Shown: positions 8,689 to 17,592 of the stretch, piece after piece | How the letters are laid out: every line of letters starts with the position of its first letter | Numbering within the stretch: the stretch's first letter is position 1 | From: Bacteroides congonensis | Lineage (GTDB): Bacteria > Bacteroidota > Bacteroidia > Bacteroidales > Bacteroidaceae | Reading direction: 5' to 3' | DNA: 64,000 nt | Assembly: GCF_900130125.1 (NCBI RefSeq) | Contig: NZ_FQXY01000010.1 | Location: forward strand, 558,001 to 622,000 | The notes under the pieces: generated by a model | Told to the model about the DNA's origin: nothing | The model's input: only the letters and a program-made list of their open reading frames with translations | Databases searched by the model: none | Made by a program: the position numbers and the translations under genes

Positions 8689-10695
8689 ATGAATTACTTT
8701 AAATCATTCTTGTTAACCGCATTTGCACTGTTCACATTGGCAGCTTGCAATACAGACGATTTGAGAGACGATGTTGATAATCTGAAAGGTCGCGTGGAGT
8801 CTTTGGAAGCACAAATTAATTTGTTGAATGATAATATGACCGCAATCAAACGACTACTTGAAGGCGGACAGACCATTACAGAAATTACCCAGACAAATGG
8901 TACCTATACATTAAAATTGAGCGGTGGAGAAACTGTAACATTAACACAAGGTTCCGCAGGAGAAATAAAATATCCGGAAATCAGCGTCAATGATGAAGGC
9001 CAATGGGTAGTAAACGGCGAAGTACTGACCCAAAACGGTGTACCCGTACAAGCCGTCGGAACTCCCGGCAATGATGGTATAACTCCCAAATTCCGACTGA
9101 CGGATGATGGCAGCTACTGGCAAGTAAGTTATGACAACGGAACTAGTTGGCAGGATGTTCTTGACGAAAGTGGCAACAAAGTGTCTGCTGTAAACAATGG
9201 CTCTTCCGGTGGAGGTAGCAGTGATACATTCTTCGAGTCGGCAGGAATTGATGAAAGCGGAGATTTCTTCGTTATCCAGTTAAAAGGACAAAATGAAAGT
9301 ATTTCCATACCTATCGTTAAAGATTTATTGTGCGAAATTATAGAGCCTGCCGAAGGAATGAATAAAGGATATTGGGAAATTGGTGCTGGTGAAATAGTCT
9401 CTACAACTGTAAAAGTAAAGGGAGATAATGTAATAGTAACTGCTCCGGCAGGGTGGTTGGCAACTATTAGCGAAGCGAATGAAAACAACGAAGCGACACT
9501 GACTATTACTGCCCCGACAAAGGCGACTGCCCTGAATACACGTGCCACAGCAGACAATAGCAGTGATGTCACCGTACAAGTAAATAAAGGGGCCAACTGG
9601 GCAGTAGATAAGATTCAAGTGAAATTGAGTATTATAAGAGACTATTACACATTATTCGAAGAAGGAGAGGATATCAATATTGGTGGAATCACCATAAATA
9701 AGAATACCTACCAAGATGCCAATATAGCAGTTTTAGATGGAACAGAGCCTGCTTTAGACAGCTATTTCAGCACTACCATGTCTAAACCTGTAATCTTGTT
9801 TTTAAGTGGTAACCAAGAATTTACTGTTACTGGAACAAAAGCTATCAGTAATGATCTCATAATAATGGCAAGATATGAAAACGAAAAACCGACTTTCAAA
9901 AATACAGCGGTAAATGGTACATTAAGACCAAGAAAAGGAAGTGTATATTTACTCAACCTGCACATAGCCATGGAAGGAAACACGGCTTCTGCCGGTTTCA
10001 TTACCAACAACGACTTGACCATAGAAAATAATTGCACCAACCTAGTCATAGATAATTGTTATTTTAGTGGTGTACAGAAACCATTATATTGTGATAATAA
10101 AACCGCTGATATATATGGTATTAATAATATAAGCCTTCAAAATAATAAAATCCAATTAACGGCTGCTACAGTATTGCTCCAGTTAGGAACTGCCACCAAC
10201 TTAGCTAGCTACAAGAATTTTGATTTTATAAATAATCTTATGTATTCTGCAAATGCAGTCAATGGGCAAATGATGAATTGTACTACTGCAACAGATGCAA
10301 AAGGAGAAATAGTTGGTAATATCAGCAATAATACAATTATTAATATAATAGGTGCCAATGTTTACTTTAGATATCAAACAGGAACATCTTTAAATATGAA
10401 TAAGAACATTTTCTACATAGCAGATGCAGGAAAAACATCTTATCTATATAGCTTCTTGTATGAAAATCCCCAAGTTCCATCTATTGATGTGACAGATAAT
10501 ATTGTCTATAGCCCTGGAAACAGTAAATGGTCATATTATCACTCCAATTCTAAAGTAAAAATAATTCCTGATGGTGAGAAAAACCAAATGACATTACACG
10601 AAAATTCGCCTATTACCTCCTTTGATTATGCCAATGGTGTATTCACTCTTACTGATGAAATGATGACAGGAGGATATGGAGCATCCATTAATTAA
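8689..10695 (+). CDS. DUF4988 lipoprotein with C-terminal beta-helix-like region
   Basis: A 668-residue lipoprotein (lipobox LAAC, Cys20). Residues about 23-60 form a heptad-rich coiled coil (DLRDDVDNLKGRVESLEAQI), followed by a beta domain that recurs in the next gene (TYTLKLSGGETVTL, then VNDEGQWVVNGE and ITPKFRLTDDGSYWQVS). This is the DUF4988 module found at the N-terminus of PL29 lyases. Residues about 330-650 are rich in Asn and short beta strands (NNDLTIENNCTNLVIDNCYF), as in right-handed parallel beta-helices. No catalytic residues can be named. It is likely a surface binding protein or an uncharacterised lyase-like protein of the chondroitin locus (BT3329 position). Confidence 0.8.
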   Translation: MNYFKSFLLTAFALFTLAACNTDDLRDDVDNLKGRVESLEAQINLLNDNMTAIKRLLEGGQTITEITQTNGTYTLKLSGGETVTLTQGSAGEIKYPEISVNDEGQWVVNGEVLTQNGVPVQAVGTPGNDGITPKFRLTDDGSYWQVSYDNGTSWQDVLDESGNKVSAVNNGSSGGGSSDTFFESAGIDESGDFFVIQLKGQNESISIPIVKDLLCEIIEPAEGMNKGYWEIGAGEIVSTTVKVKGDNVIVTAPAGWLATISEANENNEATLTITAPTKATALNTRATADNSSDVTVQVNKGANWAVDKIQVKLSIIRDYYTLFEEGEDINIGGITINKNTYQDANIAVLDGTEPALDSYFSTTMSKPVILFLSGNQEFTVTGTKAISNDLIIMARYENEKPTFKNTAVNGTLRPRKGSVYLLNLHIAMEGNTASAGFITNNDLTIENNCTNLVIDNCYFSGVQKPLYCDNKTADIYGINNISLQNNKIQLTAATVLLQLGTATNLASYKNFDFINNLMYSANAVNGQMMNCTTATDAKGEIVGNISNNTIINIIGANVYFRYQTGTSLNMNKNIFYIADAGKTSYLYSFLYENPQVPSIDVTDNIVYSPGNSKWSYYHSNSKVKIIPDGEKNQMTLHENSPITSFDYANGVFTLTDEMMTGGYGASIN

Positions 10696-10708
10696 TACCT
10701 ACTGATAT

Positions 10709-13264
10709 ATGAAAAAAGTAATACTATCAATATGTACAATTCTTTTCGTCGCACTTTACTCGTGCGACGAACGGGATGACTTGCGCTCCGACATTGACAA
10801 TCTGAAAGAACGGGTTGCCAATCTGGAAGCAAGTATAGAACAGATGAATACGGACATCAACAACTACCAACAGATGGTAGCAGGAGTAATTCTGGTTATG
10901 GGATATAATCAGGATGAATTAGGAAATTACACCGTAGAACTCAGTAACGGAGAAACTGTAAATATTTATAGTGGAAAGGCTGATATGAACGACATGCCCC
11001 TATTCAGCATTAATGCATCAGGAAACTGGGCGTATACCATCAATGGTGTAACTACAGAATTACTTTTCAACAATCAACCGGTCAACGCTATTCCCGAAAC
11101 CGGTGCTGCTGGAATTACTCCGAAAATGAAGGTGGATGCAAATGGTTTTTGGCTAATTTCACTGGACAATGGCTCAACTTGGAGCAAATTAGGAAACAAT
11201 CAAATAGCTGATGGAACACAAGCTACCTCAAGTGCCAGCTCTGTTTTCAGTAACGTAGCAATCAACGAAGCTACCGGCGAGATCACATTTACTATACGCG
11301 CAGACAACAGTGAAGTTACAATACCCATCTACGGACAAGATTTCTATCTGAACATTCAATTTGAAGGGACAGCCACTTTCGGTCTGAAACAGATACAGGA
11401 ATTTGTTGTGAAACAAGCCAACGTAGAAACTGCCGTCATTGAGAACCAAACATGGGGAATCAAGTTGGAAGAAACAAAATTGACTGTTACCGCTCCTTCC
11501 ACCAATCCTCGTGGAGAAACATATGAAGACGTGATTCACATTAAAATATTCTCCAAAGAAGGCTATTGCCGCATAGTTAAATTGCCGGTTAAATTACTAA
11601 ATAGCCAAATTGATGCCAATGCAACCACCGCTTGGACGGAGTTCCTCAGCGGTGATGATAAGAATGTATTGCTGGATTTCTCCTACGCAGGATATATGCG
11701 GGGAGAAACAGCTCCCCCCGATGTGGAAATGTTGATAGCTCAAGGATATAAGGTCTATGATGTCACGAAGTATGGAGCCGTCCCCAATGACGGAAAATCC
11801 GACCGTGAAGCTTTTATGAAAGTGCTGGCAGAAATTGCCGGCACTAATAATATCAAACAAGAAGACGTTGGTATGACAGACCGCTATATCAAAGAGAATG
11901 CCAAAGCCGTCATCTATTTCCCGGAAGGGAACTATATATTGCAGGACAAAGCTTCCCAAAACCGGAGAATCCGTATGTCTATGGGAAATATAGTACTCAA
12001 AGGAGCAGGTAAAGATAAGACAACACTCGAAATGACTGTTGCCAACACTTCCCCCAACCCAACAACCGAAATGTGGAACGCACCTGTGATGATGGAATTT
12101 AAACACAACTCCGGATTAACAGAATTGGGAACAATTACTGCTGACGCCCCCATCGGCAGTAAAAGTGTGACAGCTAGCGTGACCGGAGTAAGCAGCGGAA
12201 GCTGGGTATGCCTTGTGCTGAAAAACAACAACGAAGATGTTATTAACACAGAACTGTCTCCATACAGATGGCAAGATATCAATGTACAGTCCGGCGGAAC
12301 ACTTAACATCAAATCAGAAGGTATCCAGATTTACGAATATCACCAGATTGAAAAAATCAGCGGTAACACTATTACCTTCAAAGAACCTATTATGCACGCC
12401 ATCAATAAAGACTGGAATTGGAAAATCTCCAAATTCGCCAATTATGAGAATGTCGGCATAGAAGACCTTACTTTCAAAGGACACTCAAAAGAGAAGTTTA
12501 TTCATCATGGTTCTGACATCGATGACGGTGGATTCAAGTTGATAGATTTTGTCCGATTAACCAACTCCTGGATACGCCGTGTCAATTTCGAAAGTGTCAG
12601 TGAAGCAATGTCTATCACAAATTCAGCAAACTGCTCTGCTTATGACATACAAATTGGCGGTAACCGGGGACATGCATCTATTCGTTCACAAGCTTCTTCC
12701 CGCATATTTATTGGAAAAGTGATAGAGAACAGCAATGGATATACTCTCAGCAAAGGCGAAGGCGAAGGAACCTTAGGTACTTACCAGTCGAACGTAGGAC
12801 AATATCACGCTTGTGGAGTCTCCAAACAAAGCATGGGTGCCGTAATCTGGAACGTAAAGTGGGGAGATGATTCCTGTTTTGAATCGCATGCAACACAACC
12901 ACGTGCCACACTGATTGATTGCTGCTCAGGCGGATTCATGCACTGGAGACAAGGCGGTGATTCTGCACAAATGCCAAATCATATGGAAAATCTGACTATC
13001 TGGAACTTCAATGCAACAAATATTCAGACAGATACAGACATTGATGCCGAAGAGAAATTCATTTGGTGGGACGCAAAAGGATACTGGTGGAAATTCTTGC
13101 CACCAATTGTGGTAGGCTTCCATGGACAATCTCTTCAATTCAATGAATCACAAATGAAACGATGCGAAAACAATAACGGTGCAGTAGAACCTCTTTCCCT
13201 TTACGAAGCACAGTTACGTAATCGTTTGGGATATGTACCCGGATGGCTGAACGCATTAAAATAA
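10709..13264 (+). CDS. PL29-like chondroitin/hyaluronan lyase lipoprotein (DUF4988 + DUF4955)
   Basis: An 851-residue lipoprotein (lipobox YSC, Cys19) starting 14 bp after the previous gene. It repeats that gene's N-terminal plan: a coiled coil (DLRSDIDNLKERVANLEASI), then a beta domain with the ITPKMKVDANGFWLIS repeat. From about 350 it has a pectate-lyase-3 type start (YDVTKYGAVPNDGKSDREAF) and a parallel beta-helix with DDGGFKLIDFVRLTNSWIRRV and GNRGHASIRSQASSR. This architecture is that of PL29, whose founding member BT3328 cleaves chondroitin sulfate, dermatan sulfate and hyaluronan by beta-elimination at the cell surface. It closes the main operon; a hairpin follows at 13331. Confidence 0.85.
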   Translation: MKKVILSICTILFVALYSCDERDDLRSDIDNLKERVANLEASIEQMNTDINNYQQMVAGVILVMGYNQDELGNYTVELSNGETVNIYSGKADMNDMPLFSINASGNWAYTINGVTTELLFNNQPVNAIPETGAAGITPKMKVDANGFWLISLDNGSTWSKLGNNQIADGTQATSSASSVFSNVAINEATGEITFTIRADNSEVTIPIYGQDFYLNIQFEGTATFGLKQIQEFVVKQANVETAVIENQTWGIKLEETKLTVTAPSTNPRGETYEDVIHIKIFSKEGYCRIVKLPVKLLNSQIDANATTAWTEFLSGDDKNVLLDFSYAGYMRGETAPPDVEMLIAQGYKVYDVTKYGAVPNDGKSDREAFMKVLAEIAGTNNIKQEDVGMTDRYIKENAKAVIYFPEGNYILQDKASQNRRIRMSMGNIVLKGAGKDKTTLEMTVANTSPNPTTEMWNAPVMMEFKHNSGLTELGTITADAPIGSKSVTASVTGVSSGSWVCLVLKNNNEDVINTELSPYRWQDINVQSGGTLNIKSEGIQIYEYHQIEKISGNTITFKEPIMHAINKDWNWKISKFANYENVGIEDLTFKGHSKEKFIHHGSDIDDGGFKLIDFVRLTNSWIRRVNFESVSEAMSITNSANCSAYDIQIGGNRGHASIRSQASSRIFIGKVIENSNGYTLSKGEGEGTLGTYQSNVGQYHACGVSKQSMGAVIWNVKWGDDSCFESHATQPRATLIDCCSGGFMHWRQGGDSAQMPNHMENLTIWNFNATNIQTDTDIDAEEKFIWWDAKGYWWKFLPPIVVGFHGQSLQFNESQMKRCENNNGAVEPLSLYEAQLRNRLGYVPGWLNALK

Positions 13265-13330
13265 ACACACAATTTTTCTAACCATTATAAAACGTATTTG
13301 AAAATCAGACTTTAATCAATTTAACACCTG

Positions 13331-13361
13331 AAAGAGAGGGGCCGCGAGGTTCTTCTCTTTT
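13331..13361 (+). terminator. Candidate terminator after the PL29-like gene
   Basis: An AAAGAGA / TCTCTTT stem, with further GG/CC pairing inside and a T-rich tail, lies 66 bp after the lyase stop and just before the promoter box of the next gene. It would end the polysaccharide-locus transcript. Confidence 0.55.
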
Positions 13362-13371
13362 ACTTTTTCCG

Positions 13372-13379
13372 TATCTTTG
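13372..13379 (+). promoter_or_regulatory. Candidate -7 promoter box for the dihydrouridine synthase gene
   Basis: TATCTTTG matches TAnnTTTG, 17 bp upstream of the start codon and directly after the preceding hairpin, which suggests an independent housekeeping transcript. Confidence 0.65.
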
Positions 13380-13396
13380 CAACAAAATTAAATGTC

Positions 13397-14341
13397 ATGC
13401 AAGAAACTCTGCCTATCCATTTCGCCCCGTTACAAGGTTACACCGAAGTTTTTTACCGCAATGCCCACGCCGCTTGTTTCGGTGGCGTAGACACTTATTA
13501 CACCCCATTTGTCCGAATTGAGAAAGGCGAGTTCCGCCGCAGGGATGTCCGAGGCATCGAACCGGAAAACAATCATGTGCCCCACCTCGTCCCTCAGTTA
13601 ATAGCTCCGACAGTTGAAAAAGCGGAAGCGATTCTCTCCCTTTTTATCGAAAAAGGATATAAAGAAGCGGATATAAATCTGGGCTGCCCCTTTCCAATTT
13701 TAGCAAAGCGTCACAATGGTTCCGGCATCCTGCCTTATCCCGAAGAAGTGGAAGCACTACTCAGCTTGGTTCGGAAGTATCCGCAAATCAGTTTCTCCAT
13801 AAAAATGAGATTGGGATGGGAGAATGCGGCTGAATGCCTCAAACTAGCTCCTATTATTAATGAACTGCCACTGCGGCAAGTCACGATGCATCCCCGTTTA
13901 GGCAAACAACAATATAAAGGTGAAGTAGACCTTAAAGGGTTCGCTGATTTTCAAGATGCCTGCAAACATCCTGTTATTTATAACGGAGACATAAACAGTC
14001 TGGAAGATATTCAACAAATTCAGGACAAATTTCCTTCATTAGCCGGAATTATGATAGGACGCGGGCTACTCGCCAATCCGGCGTTAGCATTAGAGCATAG
14101 ACACGGACACGCTCTTAGTTTCGATGAAATGGTACAAAAATTGCAATTGATGCACAAAAGCGTATACACGGCATATGCAGAGCAGCTTGAAGGCGGAGAC
14201 GGACAGCTCCTAAACAAGATGAAGACTTTTTGGGAATATTTATTACCAAATACAGAAAAAAAACTAATGAAAGCTATTCATAAAAGTACAAGCCTGAACA
14301 AATATAATCAGGCTGTCAATGCCTTTTTTAATCAACGATAG
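13397..14341 (+). CDS. tRNA-dihydrouridine synthase
   Basis: A 314-residue flavoprotein of the Dus family that reduces uridine to dihydrouridine in tRNA D-loops using NADPH and FMN. The N-terminus has the family start FAPLQGYTEVFYRNAHA. The NLGCP motif near 97-101 carries the catalytic cysteine. KMRLGWEN, MHPRLGKQQYKG and IYNGDI are the FMN-barrel motifs, and GIMIGRGLLANPAL near 215-228 is the phosphate-binding segment. Length is normal for the family. It is a housekeeping gene lying inside the chondroitin locus, and the same placement is expected in relatives. Which D-loop position it modifies cannot be read from the sequence. Confidence 0.93.
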   Translation: MQETLPIHFAPLQGYTEVFYRNAHAACFGGVDTYYTPFVRIEKGEFRRRDVRGIEPENNHVPHLVPQLIAPTVEKAEAILSLFIEKGYKEADINLGCPFPILAKRHNGSGILPYPEEVEALLSLVRKYPQISFSIKMRLGWENAAECLKLAPIINELPLRQVTMHPRLGKQQYKGEVDLKGFADFQDACKHPVIYNGDINSLEDIQQIQDKFPSLAGIMIGRGLLANPALALEHRHGHALSFDEMVQKLQLMHKSVYTAYAEQLEGGDGQLLNKMKTFWEYLLPNTEKKLMKAIHKSTSLNKYNQAVNAFFNQR

Positions 14342-14353
14342 GCTGATTACCCG

Positions 14354-14371
14354 TAATTTTGTGTAATTTTG
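14354..14371 (+). promoter_or_regulatory. Tandem -7-like boxes upstream of the porin-like gene
   Basis: Two TAATTTTG boxes, 10 bp apart, lie 25-42 bp before the start at 14396. Both fit TAnnTTTG. Which one is used cannot be said. Confidence 0.5.
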
Positions 14372-14395
14372 CACCCGTTTATAAACAAGCACATT

Positions 14396-15667
14396 ATGAA
14401 AAAATACATTCTATTATTTCTTTGCCTGATAACAGTTTCGGGCAGTTTTGCACAGATGAAGGACTTCAAGTTTAAATTCTACGGACAAATACGTACTGAT
14501 TTTTATTATAACAGTCGTGCCAATGAAGAAACTGTGGACGGACTGTTTTATATGTATCCCAAAGACAAGGTACGCGACGCGGACGGGAATGACTTGAATT
14601 CAACTTCAAATAGTAATTTCTATACGTTATATTCGCGCTTGGGAGTAGATGTTGCCGGTCCCAAATTGGGAACAGCCAAAACTTCCGCTAAAGTAGAGAT
14701 TGACTTCCGCGGCACAGGCACTTCTTATTCAGTAGTACGCCTTCGTCATGCATATCTCAATCTGGATTGGGGCAAATCAGCTTTATTGCTCGGCCAAACC
14801 TGGCATCCATTGTTCGGAGATGTTTCACCGCAGATTCTGAATCTTTCTGTAGGAGCACCTTTCCAACCTTTTAGCCGTGCGCCACAAATTCGTTATCGTT
14901 ATACAAACCGCAACTTCCAGCTTACAGGAGCTGCCGTATGGCAATCCCAGTATTTGTCTCAAGGACCTGCCGGAAAGAGCCAGGAGTATATAAAGAAAAG
15001 CTGTGTCCCTGAAATTTATATTGGGGCAGATTATAAGAATGGTGGCCTATTAGCAGGTGTAGGCGTTGAGTTGTTATCATTAAAGCCACGCACAGAATCC
15101 ATTATGCAAGAATATGGGATTGTAAATGGAAAAGAACAGGTGCTTGCCACACATAAATATAAAGTAGACGAACGCATCACAACTCTTTCATATGAAGCTC
15201 ATGTAAAATACACGAATAAGAACTGGTTTATCGGCGCAAAAAGTGTATTAGGCTCCAATCTTACACAAGCTTCCGGTCTTGGCGGATTCGGCATTAAATC
15301 TATTAATGAACACACAGGAGAACAGAAATACACTCCGATACGTTTTTCCAGTTCCTGGCTGAACGTTGTTTACGGACAGAAATGGAAGCCGGGCGTGTTT
15401 GTCGGTTATGCTAAAAACTTGGGAACAAGCGATGAATTATATGCCCCGGATGGAAAAGCACAAGTATATGGTACGGGAACAAACCTCGACCAACTCGTCA
15501 CTGCGGGAGCAGAACTAACTTACAATGTACCTCATTGGAAATTCGGTTTAGAATATACGTTGAGCTCCGCATGGTATGGCTCTCTGAATACATCCAGCGG
15601 AAAAATCAAAGATACTCATGCTGTATGCAACAACCGCATTGTCGCAGTTGCCATGTTTATGTTCTAA
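14396..15667 (+). CDS. Porin-like outer-membrane beta-barrel protein
   Basis: A 423-residue protein starting at the ATG at 14396, which gives a clean signal peptide (MKKYILLFLCLITVSGSFAQ); an upstream TTG would add a poor N-terminus. The body shows alternating hydrophobic/polar strands typical of outer-membrane barrels: FKFKFYGQIRTDFYY at the start, VVRLRHAYLNLDWGKSALLLGQTWHP and GLEYTLSSAWYG in the body, and a terminal aromatic VAVAMFMF. This resembles the DcaP/porin-like families that start with a GQIR strand. No operon partner is evident, as it lies between the dus gene and a repeat array. The transported substrate is unknown. Confidence 0.8.
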   Translation: MKKYILLFLCLITVSGSFAQMKDFKFKFYGQIRTDFYYNSRANEETVDGLFYMYPKDKVRDADGNDLNSTSNSNFYTLYSRLGVDVAGPKLGTAKTSAKVEIDFRGTGTSYSVVRLRHAYLNLDWGKSALLLGQTWHPLFGDVSPQILNLSVGAPFQPFSRAPQIRYRYTNRNFQLTGAAVWQSQYLSQGPAGKSQEYIKKSCVPEIYIGADYKNGGLLAGVGVELLSLKPRTESIMQEYGIVNGKEQVLATHKYKVDERITTLSYEAHVKYTNKNWFIGAKSVLGSNLTQASGLGGFGIKSINEHTGEQKYTPIRFSSSWLNVVYGQKWKPGVFVGYAKNLGTSDELYAPDGKAQVYGTGTNLDQLVTAGAELTYNVPHWKFGLEYTLSSAWYGSLNTSSGKIKDTHAVCNNRIVAVAMFMF

Positions 15668-15727
15668 CTCTTCTCAGCAATTTATTTTAATCATAATGCT
15701 GTCATCTGTCACCGATTGCAGCTTAAC

Positions 15728-15805
15728 GTTGTGATTATAAGCGAATAGCGTTGTGACAGCAACAGGTGACAGCATTGTGACGGCAACATTGCTGTCACCT
15801 GTTGC
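15728..15805. repeat. 22-bp period repeat array B with a 16-bp perfect inverted repeat
   Basis: After the porin-like gene, units starting at 15728, 15750, 15772 and 15794 recur every 22 bp around GTTGTGA/GTGACAGC. GCAACAGGTGACAGCA at 15759-15774 is the exact reverse complement of 15790-15805, giving a 16-bp stem with a 15-nt loop that could also act as a transcription terminator for the upstream gene. With array C it fills the 346-bp gap before the insertion sequence; no coding signal is seen there. Confidence 0.75.
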
Positions 15806-15877
15806 TTCAACCCTACCTTCCATAAACTAACGATGTTCATCACGGCGGCCCAATCAACTATAGTTATATCTCAGCAT

Positions 15878-16013
15878 GAAACGATTTGTTTCAAGCAATG
15901 AAACATTTAGTTTCAAGCCTTTGAAACTAGAGTTTCACACCGGAGAAACAAGAGTTTCGCACTGATGAAACTAAAGTTTCGCACCGGAGAAACTACAGTT
16001 TCATGCCTTGAAA
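15878..16013. repeat. 22-bp period GAAAC..GTTTC palindrome array C, left part
   Basis: Seven copies of a small palindrome GAAAC-(4 or 5 nt)-GTTTC start at 15878, 15900, 15923, 15945, 15967, 15989 and 16010, so the period is 21-23 bp and mostly exactly 22. The 8-bp spacers alternate between similar forms (CACCGGA, CACTGAT). The seventh copy is cut after GAAA by the insertion sequence and resumes at 17593. The first two copies have a 5-nt core and the rest a 4-nt core. Function is unknown. Confidence 0.85.
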
Positions 16014-16231
16014 TGTACTGTACTGGATTTAGTTGACAACTTCGCTTGTTATACCTAAGTTAGTTTACTCAATATATTTTAAAACCTAAATAAGTTTACT
16101 TGTTCCTTTGTAATTCCTATATAAGTTGTCATTTTAAAGATGTTGCAAAAGTATGTATCTTCTCTTATAAATGCAAGACTCCGGTCTGTAAACTTCATTA
16201 AACAACAAAAACTCTTCGCTCGGGGATCGCC

Positions 16232-17158
16232 CTAGCGGCAAGGGGCGGGAGCACCCGTCCCGACGAGCGGGACTTCAATCACCTTTCCGCTGCACTTACG
16301 AATATATTCCATCGGGGTTCTCATTTGTATACCTTGATGCGGTCGAACATAATTATATGCATATATGGCATCGCCTATACGTTTGTCCAACTGTTCAAAG
16401 CTGTCATCTCCACAGTCAAAAAGCCACCCATTCTTGATCGTGTTATTCATCCGTTCAGCCAGTGCATTATGTAGCGGATCTCCGCACTGAGTCATACTGA
16501 TATTAATATGATGTTTCTTGAGCATCCCCACATACAGGTTTGAGCAGTATTGCACTCCCCGGTCAGAATGGTGTATCAGCTTACTCAAATCAACATTGTG
16601 TCTGTTGTAAAACTCCATAGCCATCCTCAGCGCCTTTAAGGGACCTTCCGTTTCAAGTGTTTTGCACAGGGCATATCCGACTATGGCCCGACTGCCCGCA
16701 TCAGTAAGAAGAGACAGGTAAGCCCATCCCTGGCACGTGGCAACATAGGTTATGTCCGCTACAACCATTGAACCGAATGTGTCCGCTACAAATTTAGGAG
16801 TGACATTCAGCAAGTCTGGATAAATGTAATAATTATGATTGGAATTTGTTGTCTTTGGCTTCACACGCCTGACACGTTGGCACAGGCCATTGGCACGAAA
16901 AATATTATAGCATTGATCACGCCCAATGACCATTCTGGCACCAAACTTGCGGAGACAGCATGCATAGAGTTCACGCATACCAGCCTTGGGCATAAGCTTA
17001 CGTAACTCAGTACAATACAGTACAATGCTTGATGTGAGGATATCTATTTCCATTTTTCTGTTGACATGCTTATAATAACCTTGTCTGGTTATGCCGAAGT
17101 AATCACAGAGGAACTGCAGGCTACCGCGCATATGACGAGCTGAGTTCCCCTGTGACAA
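16232..17158 (-). CDS. IS3-family transposase OrfB (DDE integrase)
   Basis: The catalytic part of the transposase, 308 residues from the first in-frame TTG, but normally made as the C-terminal part of an OrfAB fusion. Residues 1-60 hold the HTH_21-like segment (FLCDYFGITRQGYYKH). The rve integrase core has the three acidic residues: Asp in VVADITYV, Asp in HHSDRGVQY and Glu in ALAERMNNTIKN. The tail YNYVRPHQGIQMRTPMEYI is also typical. There is no good independent start; the frame is entered by a -1 slip at 17182-17188. It cuts and joins the element ends during copy-out transposition. Confidence 0.95.
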   Translation of the reverse strand: MSQGNSARHMRGSLQFLCDYFGITRQGYYKHVNRKMEIDILTSSIVLYCTELRKLMPKAGMRELYACCLRKFGARMVIGRDQCYNIFRANGLCQRVRRVKPKTTNSNHNYYIYPDLLNVTPKFVADTFGSMVVADITYVATCQGWAYLSLLTDAGSRAIVGYALCKTLETEGPLKALRMAMEFYNRHNVDLSKLIHHSDRGVQYCSNLYVGMLKKHHINISMTQCGDPLHNALAERMNNTIKNGWLFDCGDDSFEQLDKRIGDAIYAYNYVRPHQGIQMRTPMEYIRKCSGKVIEVPLVGTGAPAPCR

Positions 17159-17166
17159 GGTGTCGA

Positions 17167-17547
17167 TTACTTGGCATCGGAGTTTTTTCGAACCTTGATG
17201 TGATAGGTTGACTCCGCAAGATTAATCAATTCCTCACAAGCTTCATGACGAAGACTTTCCTCCTGAAGAGCACGTTGAAGCTTGCGGTTTTCGGCACGCA
17301 ATGCAGCGAGTTCTTTCTCCAGTTCATTGAGAGACTCACCAGAGTCTTTTCTTAAAGAGGGTTGCTCTGTACTCATAACTTTGTCATTTATATGATACTT
17401 ATCAAGCCAAAGAATCAGTAAACGTCGGCAAATACCCGTACGCTTGGCAAACTGAGACTTCGTTTCGGAAGTCGATAAATACTCACGAATATACGACATT
17501 CGTTCAGATTCTGTGTAAGGAGTGTACTTCTTTTTTAATGCTTCCAT
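17167..17547 (-). CDS. IS3-family transposase OrfA
   Basis: The DNA-binding part of the IS transposase. The ATG at 17547 (MEALKKKYTPYTESER) is preferred to the TTG at 17574, which lies in the inverted repeat. Residues about 15-55 form a helix-turn-helix (SQFAKRTGICRRLLILWLDKYH), and residues 75-115 a leucine-zipper-like coiled coil (LNELEKELAALRAENRKLQRAL) used for multimerisation. It ends 8 bp before the OrfB TTG codon, in a different frame; translation passes into OrfB at a slippery A6C heptamer. Confidence 0.93.
   Translation of the reverse strand: MEALKKKYTPYTESERMSYIREYLSTSETKSQFAKRTGICRRLLILWLDKYHINDKVMSTEQPSLRKDSGESLNELEKELAALRAENRKLQRALQEESLRHEACEELINLAESTYHIKVRKNSDAK
17182..17188 (-). 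promoter_or_regulatory. Programmed -1 frameshift heptamer A-AAA-AAC in the IS
   Basis: On the minus strand the sequence reads CGA AAA AAC in the OrfA frame, which gives the canonical slippery heptamer A AAA AAC. A -1 slip continues as K-L-R-C-Q-V-I-D-T-L and runs directly into the OrfB sequence SQGNSARHM. This is the known way IS3 elements make OrfAB transposase. The stimulating RNA structure downstream was not modelled. Confidence 0.85.
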
Positions 17548-17592
17548 ATGAATTTCTAATTTTAGAAGTGTCAACTTATTCAGTACACTACA

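Larger units (their letters stand above)
16014..17592 (-). mobile_element. IS3-family insertion sequence, apparently intact
   Basis: A 1579-bp element with orfA and orfB of an IS3-family transposase on the minus strand. The ends are imperfect inverted repeats: TGTACTGTACTGGATTTAG at the left and, read inward from the right, TGTAGTGTACTGAATAAG, both leading into AGTTGACA. Outside the ends the same three bases AAA flank both sides (16011-16013 and 17593-17595), a 3-bp target duplication normal for IS3. Removing the element restores a GAAAC-centred repeat unit of array C. Both reading frames are whole, so it is probably active. No gene is interrupted. Confidence 0.92.

Noticed and set aside
11597..12106. 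Minus-strand frame inside the PL29-like gene
   Set aside because: It is a shadow of the lyase reading frame with no domain.
15878..16013. Possible CRISPR array
   Set aside because: Units are 14-bp palindromes with 8-bp similar spacers; CRISPR needs longer identical repeats and unique spacers near 30 bp, and no cas gene is present.
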